5,227 nt of DNA. It comes from Armatimonadota bacterium. Lineage in GTDB: Bacteria > Armatimonadota > Fimbriimonadia > Fimbriimonadales > Fimbriimonadaceae. Made by a program: the position numbers and the translations under genes. Where the stretch lies: contig JAFAFM010000218.1 in NCBI GenBank assembly GCA_023423495.1, forward strand, positions 1 to 5,227, in the 5' to 3' direction. Shown one piece after another: positions 1 to 5,227 of the stretch. The notes below the pieces were generated by a model that worked only from the letters and a program-made list of their open reading frames with translations, had not been told where the DNA came from and did no database searches. Position 1 is the stretch's first letter. Every line of letters starts with the position of its first letter.

Positions 1-411
1 GGCTCGCATCGTGGCTTCGGTCTCGACATCGATGGACTCAGTTTCTTGGACTTCTTCGATTTCTGCCCAAAAGGTGCCTCCCCGTGAAATGAGTTTGGTC
101 GCCCGCGCGCGCGAAATGCCTCGTAGCACCACGCGAATCGAGGTATCCGGCATCGGTAATGCCTGAAGAGCTTCGCTAAGCGTGCCAACAACGTACAAAT
201 CCTTGACCTGGGGATCTTCCTGACCCATGTCCTTTTGGCTTAGTACAAGTACGCGGCGGTCGGAAGACATGGACTTGCGAATCGCCCGAACGCTGGGTTC
301 GCGAACGACGCTTAGCGTATTGATCAGCGCGGGAAAGTGGACGGCATCGCGGGCAGCCAGTACGGGGACTAGCGTTTTATCAGACTTTTCAAAGGCCGCC
401 TTTCTTGCCAT
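1..411 (-). CDS. lon: Lon ATP-dependent protease, N-terminal domain (partial, runs off left edge)
   Basis: Translating the minus strand from the ATG at 411 gives 137 uninterrupted codons to the window edge. Residues 13-45 match the opening of the Lon substrate-binding (LON, PF02190) domain: a VPVL strand, then RD (21-22) and FP (26-27), where typical Lon has PLRDVVVFPG. Later come the VLVLSQKD strand, a DLYVVGT segment, VVLRGISRARA, and ETEATMRA, which resembles the EVEALMR stretch leading into the Lon helical region. That last match favours full-length Lon over a stand-alone LON-domain protein, but the AAA+ and Ser-Lys protease domains lie outside the window. In this family Lon degrades misfolded and regulatory proteins in the cytoplasm. 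The domain is rather divergent (AARDAVHFPAL). The ATG at 411 fits the usual short lead before the domain; the only other in-frame start is TTG at 417, and the frame is closed by TAA at 499-501. No Shine-Dalgarno site is visible. Confidence 0.85.
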   Translation of the reverse strand, partial: MARKAAFEKSDKTLVPVLAARDAVHFPALINTLSVVREPSVRAIRKSMSSDRRVLVLSQKDMGQEDPQVKDLYVVGTLSEALQALPMPDTSIRVVLRGISRARATKLISRGGTFWAEIEEVQETESIDVETEATMRA

Positions 412-488
412 GCTCAATTGGAAAGTACCACTGGTTTTTTGAAAGTGATCCGTGATATCGGCAAACCAGGCATGGATGCATAGGAGAA

Positions 489-516
489 GCCAGGATTCTT
501 AACAGGGAATCCTGGC
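489..516 (-). terminator. Hairpin after the DUF4139-like gene, possible terminator
   Basis: Bases 489-498 (GCCAGGATTC) pair perfectly with 507-516 (GAATCCTGGC), giving a 10-bp stem with an 8-base loop. It starts 8 bases past the stop codon of the minus-strand gene ending at 525, and lies about 80 bases upstream of the lon start on the same strand. The position fits a transcript 3' end. There is no T-run on either side, so it is not a classical intrinsic terminator; it could instead stabilise the 3' end or separate lon transcription from the gene before it. Confidence 0.45.
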
Positions 517-524
517 CATGTAGA

Positions 525-2126
525 CTACCGAGCCGACTTTACGAGCATCGAGAACTCGTACTCCAGATTCGTGACCTTGCCTGGTCCGATATCCACCTGC
601 CACGTTATCAAGCTCGTTGGATTGGTATCGCGAATCCCTTTTGCCAATTTCGTCACCTTGGCGTCATGCGTAACGCGGCCCACTTCTCCGGTCAGGTTTT
701 TCGCCACCTTCACGGTCACGGTATTTGCTTTCTGGTTGCGCAGAACGAGCGTCCCCTTCACATAGAGGCGATCGAAGAGAGGTTTTTCGTCATACATGCG
801 GCTTCCTTGCCGGTCGAGGCCAAGATAGACCTTTTCAGTAATGACTCCGGGTTCGCGTTTTAGCTCTTCCTCGTTCTTCTCCACGCGGATATCCAAAGCC
901 TTAGTGATCTTGACTTCTGCTTCCGCTCCCGCAGGAGTGTAAACGAGCATGTCCTGACCAAGCATTTGACCGTTCTTAAAGGTGGTCACGGCGCTCGTCG
1001 TCAATGGCTGCCCGGATGTATTCCGGAATCTGACACTGTGCCAGACCTCGCCCGGATCGCCGCTCGGAAAGCGGTATTCCACGTTGTCTACCGTGGAGTC
1101 ATCCACTAGCCAAGTGTAGATTTCCTTGTAGGGCGACTCGGACTGGAAGAGCATGTAGAGAGCCCGTTCACCCTTCTTGAGGGTTAGATCTTGCTTTGTG
1201 TAGAAGAACAGATCGCCCGCCTGCATCCCGTCCCCGTCCATATCCATTACTTGCGCAATGGCATCGGCAGTCATGGGAGCAGCCGCCTTCTGATTCATCA
1301 TCTCGCCTGCGCGAGAAGCGCCAGGACCGGCGCCACCACCGAAGCCGCCGCCGGAGATAGTTCGAAGGAATTGATCTGCATTTGAATGCATAAGTAACGG
1401 ATCGATCGTGCCCGCGAATCTCATATTCGGAAAGCCAGTGACAAACCGAAAGTCAGCGCCGATCATGTCTTCGAGATCGTTTATTGCCGTTGCTTTGGCA
1501 GATAAGATCAGCTTCTTTGGATCTGAAATGTCGAGTGCAAAACCGGGTGCCCACGTGATGCCTTGTTCCAAGCTAACCATGAACACCTTGCCCGGTTTCT
1601 GGGTGGTCACGTCGAATCTGAGGCCTCGGACCTTGCTCTGGACTTTGCTGCTAAAGGTGTAGATCAATTTCTCGCGAGATTTGATCGACACGATGTCTTT
1701 GCGGGGAATGGTGAATTGTTCATTCCCATTTTCCGCGAAGACCAGATCACCCGATACAAGCAGCAGTTTTCCTTCCATCCACAGTCGCTTGTTTTCAGGC
1801 TGCGAAACTTCAAACTGCAGGACTTTGCCTTTGTTGGCCGCCAAGATTTGGTCTAACGTGCCGTACTCTCCTTTGACCTCGTCGACCTGATCATTCAGGG
1901 AATTGACCACTTCGTTCAGCTTGGTGCCCTCGGTCGCGGTAATCCAAAGCGTGCCAAGCGAACCTTGGGGAATCTCCTTCACTAGGTAGTGACCGCTGGC
2001 AGGAACCGACATTTCACGCAAAACGACAACATAACCGTTCTTGAACATCGAAGCTCCCGCGATCGTCATCGTCGCTTCCTTCGGCGTCGATGCCATGACG
2101 CTAACGGCAAGTAATGTACAAATCAT
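525..2126 (-). CDS. DUF4139-like protein, probably exported, function unknown
   Basis: This encodes a 533-residue protein of no known function. The central and C-terminal parts look like the DUF4139 (PF13598) family of predicted beta-rich secreted or surface proteins: a TWAPGF motif with Trp192, a long beta-rich region, and repeated strands to the C-terminus. The N-terminal DUF4140 and coiled coil of many relatives are not obvious. The N-terminus (MICTLLAVSVMAS) is a short hydrophobic stretch, possibly a weak signal peptide; it lacks basic residues and has no lipobox. A Gly-rich linker at about 258-271 (GGGFGGGAGPG) is followed by DMDGDG at 295-300, which resembles the DxDxDG loop of calcium-binding EF-hand or dockerin modules. 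An ATG at 2162 would add 12 residues, but the GGAGGT just upstream of 2126 decides for the shorter form. The gene is divergent from tspO, and a hairpin follows its stop. The reading frame is certain; the family assignment is fairly likely. Confidence 0.8.
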   Translation of the reverse strand: MICTLLAVSVMASTPKEATMTIAGASMFKNGYVVVLREMSVPASGHYLVKEIPQGSLGTLWITATEGTKLNEVVNSLNDQVDEVKGEYGTLDQILAANKGKVLQFEVSQPENKRLWMEGKLLLVSGDLVFAENGNEQFTIPRKDIVSIKSREKLIYTFSSKVQSKVRGLRFDVTTQKPGKVFMVSLEQGITWAPGFALDISDPKKLILSAKATAINDLEDMIGADFRFVTGFPNMRFAGTIDPLLMHSNADQFLRTISGGGFGGGAGPGASRAGEMMNQKAAAPMTADAIAQVMDMDGDGMQAGDLFFYTKQDLTLKKGERALYMLFQSESPYKEIYTWLVDDSTVDNVEYRFPSGDPGEVWHSVRFRNTSGQPLTTSAVTTFKNGQMLGQDMLVYTPAGAEAEVKITKALDIRVEKNEEELKREPGVITEKVYLGLDRQGSRMYDEKPLFDRLYVKGTLVLRNQKANTVTVKVAKNLTGEVGRVTHDAKVTKLAKGIRDTNPTSLITWQVDIGPGKVTNLEYEFSMLVKSAR

Positions 2127-2130
2127 TCGT

Positions 2131-2136
2131 ACCTCC
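2131..2136 (-). promoter_or_regulatory. Strong ribosome binding site for the DUF4139-like gene
   Basis: On the minus strand GGAGGT lies 4 bases before the ATG at 2126. It is the only near-consensus Shine-Dalgarno site before a gene in this window, and it selects the 2126 start over the in-frame ATG at 2162. Confidence 0.75.
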
Positions 2137-2152
2137 GCAGGGTGTGACGCTT

Positions 2153-2181
2153 TGAATACCAAATCGTTGCATGAACTTCAA
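2153..2181 (-). promoter_or_regulatory. Possible promoter for the DUF4139-like gene
   Basis: On the minus strand TTGAAG (2176-2181) and TATTCA (2153-2158) are 17 bases apart, and TGG directly precedes the second box as in an extended -10. Transcription would start near 2146, leaving a leader of about 20 bases that includes the ribosome binding site. The -10 match is poor (3 of 6), so this rests mainly on spacing and position. Confidence 0.25.
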
Positions 2182-2209
2182 ACGCGCGAAACAAGTCAAC
2201 ATAGTCTCG

Positions 2210-2743
2210 ATGGCGGATTCTAAAGCTCAGGTCGTGGTTTCGTTGCTCGTTTGCCTGCTCATCTGCTTCGGAGCCTCCTTTCTGGGAAGCCAGGCGACTA
2301 TGCAAGGGTTGCAGGCATGGTATCCGTCCCTCAACAAGCCAGCTTTTAACCCGCCGAGCTGGGTGTTCGCACCCGTTTGGACGGTCCTCTTTTTTCTGAT
2401 GAGCGTCGCCCTTTGGATGGTATGGCGGTCGCCGGCTTCAAAGTGGCGAACTATGGCCCTGATCCTGTTCGCCGTCCAACTGATCCTGAACGTTCTTTGG
2501 AGTTGGCTGTTCTTTGCCTGGCAAAACCTCTTTGGTTCGTTCGTCGAGATCCTCTGCCACGTCGTGGCGATCATGGCTACGATCTTTGCTTTTTCGCGAG
2601 TGCGCTCGACGGCCGCATGGCTTCTCGTGCCCTACCTGGCGTGGACAGGATTTGCCTCTTTCCTGACCTACAGCATTTATCAACTGAACTCTTCAGGCAC
2701 GGATGGAAGCAACATTCAAATCCAGATTGGCGAACGGGAATAG
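2210..2743 (+). CDS. tspO: TspO/MBR family membrane protein (tryptophan-rich sensory protein)
   Basis: This is a 177-residue TspO/MBR (PF03073) protein, about the usual bacterial length. Five hydrophobic segments are visible: about 8-26, 52-72, 80-102, 108-128 and 135-158. Family hallmarks are present: WYPSLNKPAFNPPSWVF (37-53) followed by PVW (55-57) after helix 1, NVLWSWLFF (94-102), and LLVPYLAW (138-145) entering helix 5. These proteins sit in the membrane, bind porphyrins and related ligands, and have been linked to tetrapyrrole and oxidative-stress responses; the role here is unknown. Phe61 stands where an LY pair often follows PVWxxL, and Thr153 stands where many relatives have Asn in the ALN motif. 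An upstream ATG at 2171 would add 13 polar and basic residues (MNFKRAKQVNIVS). The start at 2210 was chosen because it fits family length and puts helix 1 near the N-terminus; neither start has a good ribosome site, so it is uncertain. The C-terminal tail (about 161-177) is polar. Confidence 0.9.
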   Translation: MADSKAQVVVSLLVCLLICFGASFLGSQATMQGLQAWYPSLNKPAFNPPSWVFAPVWTVLFFLMSVALWMVWRSPASKWRTMALILFAVQLILNVLWSWLFFAWQNLFGSFVEILCHVVAIMATIFAFSRVRSTAAWLLVPYLAWTGFASFLTYSIYQLNSSGTDGSNIQIQIGERE

Positions 2744-2754
2744 AGCCCGCCCTT

Positions 2755-2763
2755 TGGTATAAC
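2755..2763 (+). promoter_or_regulatory. Extended -10 promoter candidate for uvrA
   Basis: TGGTATAAC is an extended -10 (TGn plus a 5 of 6 match to TATAAT) in the 51-bp gap between tspO and uvrA. Transcription would start near 2770, about 25 bases before the uvrA ATG. No good -35 box lies at the right distance, which is tolerated for extended -10 promoters. A second candidate, TAAAAT at 2782-2787, ends 7 bases before the ATG and would give a leaderless mRNA. No LexA/SOS box was recognised. Confidence 0.4.
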
Positions 2764-2794
2764 TTCGTCTACCCATTTAGGTAAAATACGAGAG

Positions 2795-4654
2795 ATGTCT
2801 CAAGACAAGATCGTCGTAGTCGGGGCGCGGGAGAACAACCTCAAAAACGTAACCGTGGAAATCCCACGGGACAAGTTGGTGGTGGTCACCGGCTTGTCTG
2901 GATCTGGGAAAAGCAGCCTTGCCTTCGACACGATCTATGCCGAGGGACAGCGGCGATACGTTGAATCGTTGAGCGCATACGCACGCCAGTTTTTGGGGCA
3001 GATGGACAAGCCAGACATCGACCACATCGATGGTCTCAGCCCGGCGATTTCCATCGATCAGAAGAGCGCTAGCAAGAACCCGCGGTCAACGGTTGGCACC
3101 GTTACAGAAATTTACGATTACCTGCGACTCCTTTACGCCCGAGTCGGTATTCCCTACTGTCCCAACGGCCACGGGCCGATCGAACGACAATCGACGGATC
3201 AGATAGTCGAAGCCGCCAAATCACTCCCTGAAGGCACGAAGCTGCAGATCCTTGCCCCGGTGGTCAGGGGCCGCAAAGGCGAATACAAGAGCGTGCTTCA
3301 GGACATCAATAAGGCCGGCTACGTCCGAGTGCGGGTCGACGGCGAAATGTACGAAGTTACCGACGACATTCCGATGGATCGCTACAAGCAGCACACCATC
3401 GAAGTCGTTGTCGACCGAGTTGTGATCAAGGAAGGTTTGGATCGCCGGTTGGCTGACTCCATCGAAGCGGCTTTGAAAATGGGCAGCGGCCTCGTTACGT
3501 TATCTTTTGAATCTGCTGGAGAAGAGCCCAAAGAGATGCTTTTCTCCGAATCCTATTCCTGTCCCGAGTGTGGCTTCTCAATGCCAGAACTCGAGCCAAG
3601 AATGTTCTCGTTCAACTCTCCGTTTGGAGCTTGTCCAGACTGCACGGGGCTCGGTACAAAGACCGAGTTCGACATCGACCTCATCTGCCCCGACCGGTCA
3701 AAACCGCTTCGTGATGGCGCAATCGTTCCCTTCGTGTACAAGTCCGGCGAAGTCAAAGACTGGTGGCCGGAAATGCTCGACGCCGTCGGGAGAGCCTGCG
3801 GGTTTAATGCCTCCTTGCCGGTCAACCAGATCCCCGATGAAGGATTGGAGGCAGTTTGGCACGGGCTCTCCCAACCGATCAACGTGGTCATGCGCTACGG
3901 CAAGTCAGAGCGCACGTTCCGTTCCCAATGGGACGGCGTATTAGCTGCTCTTCGGAAGCGCTTCGAAAATACGGAGAGCGAGTGGGTTAAAAACGATCTC
4001 GAACAATACATGTCGACGCGGCCCTGTCCCACCTGCCAGGGTCGGCGGCTGAAGCCGGAATGTCTAAATGTTCGGATTGCAGAACGCGACATCTCGCAAA
4101 TCACGAACTTGGCGGTCGATGATGCTCTGGCCTTCTTTCAGGGGCTAGGGAAGAAGCTGAACAAGCGGCAGCAGGCCATCGGCGAGCGTGTCGTGAAGGA
4201 GATTCTTGAGCGTTTGGCCTTTTTGGAGAACGTCGGCCTTGGTTACCTGACGTTGGATCGGAACGCCCGGACGCTTGCGGGTGGAGAGGCGCAGCGGATC
4301 CGCTTGGCGACCCAGATTGGATCCGGGTTGATGGGCTGTCTTTACATCTTGGATGAGCCTTCGATTGGCCTCCACCAGCGCGATAACCGAAAACTGATCG
4401 ACACCCTGACGCGGCTTCGAAACCTCGGCAACACGGTACTTGTGGTGGAGCACGACGAGGAGACGATGATGGCAGCCGATTACTTGATCGAATTGGGGCC
4501 CGGCGCCGGGGAGCACGGCGGTCGAATCGTGGCGGAGGGGACCCCAGAAGAATTCATCAAGTCGGACTGCCAAACCGCTCGCTACCTAAGCGGCAAAGAA
4601 GCTATCGAGATTCCGAAAGAACGACGAAGCCCAGCGTCACCGTTGCCTGTTTAG
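2795..4654 (+). CDS. uvrA: Half-length UvrA: N-terminal ABC half only, lacking the second ABC half
   Basis: UvrA is the damage-sensing ABC ATPase of nucleotide excision repair; it loads UvrB on damaged DNA. This 619-residue protein matches the first half of UvrA throughout: [10 protein letters not shown] (10-19), Walker [10 protein letters not shown] (33-41, Lys39), the [16 protein letters not shown] block, the UvrB-binding region (about 120-245), a four-Cys zinc module (Cys256, 259, 280, 283), a second CxxC pair (Cys411, 414), the signature LAGGE (494-498), Walker B with the DEPS motif (520-523) and the H-switch EHD with His553. It ends in the linker after IEIPKERR. Typical UvrA is about 940 residues and continues with a second Walker A, zinc finger and signature; none of that is here, and msrA takes up the following DNA. 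No frameshift or internal stop is seen. ATP sites in UvrA are built from both halves, so this form would need to dimerise or find a partner. The start at 2795 gives a normal UvrA N-terminus; only a weak purine stretch (GAGAG) precedes it. The protein may be functional, or a remnant of a truncated uvrA. Confidence 0.93.
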   Translation: MSQDKIVVVGARENNLKNVTVEIPRDKLVVVTGLSGSGKSSLAFDTIYAEGQRRYVESLSAYARQFLGQMDKPDIDHIDGLSPAISIDQKSASKNPRSTVGTVTEIYDYLRLLYARVGIPYCPNGHGPIERQSTDQIVEAAKSLPEGTKLQILAPVVRGRKGEYKSVLQDINKAGYVRVRVDGEMYEVTDDIPMDRYKQHTIEVVVDRVVIKEGLDRRLADSIEAALKMGSGLVTLSFESAGEEPKEMLFSESYSCPECGFSMPELEPRMFSFNSPFGACPDCTGLGTKTEFDIDLICPDRSKPLRDGAIVPFVYKSGEVKDWWPEMLDAVGRACGFNASLPVNQIPDEGLEAVWHGLSQPINVVMRYGKSERTFRSQWDGVLAALRKRFENTESEWVKNDLEQYMSTRPCPTCQGRRLKPECLNVRIAERDISQITNLAVDDALAFFQGLGKKLNKRQQAIGERVVKEILERLAFLENVGLGYLTLDRNARTLAGGEAQRIRLATQIGSGLMGCLYILDEPSIGLHQRDNRKLIDTLTRLRNLGNTVLVVEHDEETMMAADYLIELGPGAGEHGGRIVAEGTPEEFIKSDCQTARYLSGKEAIEIPKERRSPASPLPV

Positions 4655-5227
4655 TCGGTTCCTTTTTTTAGTTTCGACAAATACTTCTCACGGAATTTGC
4701 GCACCTTGGGCTCGATGATTGCGGAGCAGTAGCCAGCATTCATTCTCGCCCGCTCAGCCGGAGTTGCGCGCTCGTACTTCACGAAGTAATTCTGGTGATA
4801 TTCCTCTGCCCGCACATAGTTCTTCAGCGGCTCGAAGGTCGTTACGATCCGATCCCGGTATTGTTTCTGGGCCTCCACCAAGATTTTCTTTGCCAACGCC
4901 TGCTGCTCCGCACCCTTGAAGAATACAACTGACCTGTATTGCGTTCCGTAATCGGGTCCCTGGCGATTCAAAGTTGTCGGATCATGGGCGACGAAAAAGA
5001 TTCGGAACAGGTCCGCCGTTGAAGCAACCTTCGGATCATAAAAAATCTTGATGACCTCAGCCCCATCGCCGATGTTCTGGTAATTGGCATTCGACGGTCC
5101 GCCCGCATAGCCCGCTTCGACCGCATAGACACCCTTCAAATCTTCAAACAAGGCCTCGACACACCAGAAGCATCCTCCACCGACTACAAGCTCGGAAGCG
5201 CCCTTGGGTACAGGAGCATCCTTAATC
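4651..5227 (-). CDS. msrA: Peptide-methionine (S)-S-oxide reductase MsrA (5' end outside window)
   Basis: MsrA reduces methionine-S-sulfoxide in proteins, then is recycled through a disulfide and thioredoxin. From the right edge 191 codons are visible. The catalytic motif GGGCFWCVEA is present, with the nucleophile Cys at visible residue 19 (bases 5170-5172). It is followed by AGYAGG, YDPKVAS, the signature HDPTTLNRQGPDYGTQYRS, EEYHQNYF with Tyr143-His144-Gln145, and a C-terminal GYCSAIIEPKVRKF in which Cys167 is a plausible resolving Cys. The TTG codon at 5151 lies after the catalytic Cys, so it is not the start; the frame is open to the edge and the true start is beyond 5227. The residues before the motif (KDAPVPKGASELVV) look like a linker and would fit an exported form, but no signal peptide is visible. 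The THAE or GHAE stretch seen in many relatives reads DGAE here (INFERENCE from memory of the family). The stop codon overlaps that of the converging uvrA. Confidence 0.95.
   Translation of the reverse strand, partial: IKDAPVPKGASELVVGGGCFWCVEALFEDLKGVYAVEAGYAGGPSNANYQNIGDGAEVIKIFYDPKVASTADLFRIFFVAHDPTTLNRQGPDYGTQYRSVVFFKGAEQQALAKKILVEAQKQYRDRIVTTFEPLKNYVRAEEYHQNYFVKYERATPAERARMNAGYCSAIIEPKVRKFREKYLSKLKKGTD

Noticed and set aside
227..442. Plus-strand open frame of 71 codons
   Set aside because: It lies antisense to the lon N-terminal region, whose minus-strand translation shows clear LON-domain motifs; the plus-strand product shows no recognisable features.
2178..2206. Plus-strand TTCAAA and CATAGT, 17 bases apart, as a tspO promoter
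   Set aside because: Both boxes match only 4 of 6, and transcription would begin at or after the chosen tspO start.
2734..2748. CGGG/CCCG hairpin at the tspO stop as a terminator
   Set aside because: The stem is only 4 bp and no T-run follows.
3507..3944. Plus-strand open frame of 145 codons inside uvrA
   Set aside because: It is an alternative frame of a clearly conserved uvrA region, with Ser/Pro/Arg-rich composition and no recognisable motif.
4663..4669. Run of seven T after the uvrA stop as an intrinsic terminator
   Set aside because: Only a 4-bp stem (ACCG/CGGT) with a 13-base loop precedes it, and the run is explained by Lys codons near the end of msrA on the other strand.
4655..5227. 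Second half of uvrA hidden in another frame after a frameshift
   Set aside because: This DNA encodes MsrA on the minus strand with its motifs intact, and no second UvrA Walker A, zinc finger or signature is seen.

Overview
The window is a compact stretch of bacterial chromosome, moderately GC-rich, carrying five protein genes and almost no spare DNA. The gene set (Lon protease, a DUF4139-type protein, TspO/MBR, UvrA, MsrA) is housekeeping and stress-related and does not fix a phylum. One gene has a strong Shine-Dalgarno site (GGAGGT), while lon, tspO and uvrA have none that is convincing. A group with many SD-independent or leaderless starts (for example Armatimonadota or Deinococcota relatives) is possible, but this is only a guess. 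There are no RNA genes, IS elements, CRISPR arrays or integrase genes.

Layout, left to right. Bases 1-411 (minus) hold the first 137 codons of a Lon-type ATP-dependent protease, which runs off the left edge. Bases 412-524 are intergenic and contain a perfect 10-bp hairpin (489-516) just past the stop of the next gene. Bases 525-2126 (minus) encode a 533-residue, probably exported DUF4139-like protein of unknown function. An 83-bp divergent gap separates it from tspO (2210-2743, plus), which encodes a small five-helix membrane protein. After 51 bp comes a uvrA-type gene (2795-4654, plus). It converges with msrA (4651-5227, minus, 5' end outside the window), and their stop codons overlap.

The most unusual feature is the uvrA gene. 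It encodes a well-conserved, complete N-terminal half of UvrA: Walker A, UvrB-binding region, first zinc module, ABC signature, Walker B and H-switch. It stops at 619 residues, in the linker between the two ABC halves, where typical UvrA proteins continue to about 940. The second half is not downstream, because msrA occupies that DNA immediately. The gene is therefore either a real half-size UvrA or the product of a deletion whose junction lies at about 4640-4654.

The genes do not form one operon. Lon, UvrA and MsrA all deal with damage (misfolded proteins, DNA lesions, oxidised methionine), and TspO is often linked to porphyrin and oxidative stress. The strand changes argue against co-transcription, so any shared theme is inference.
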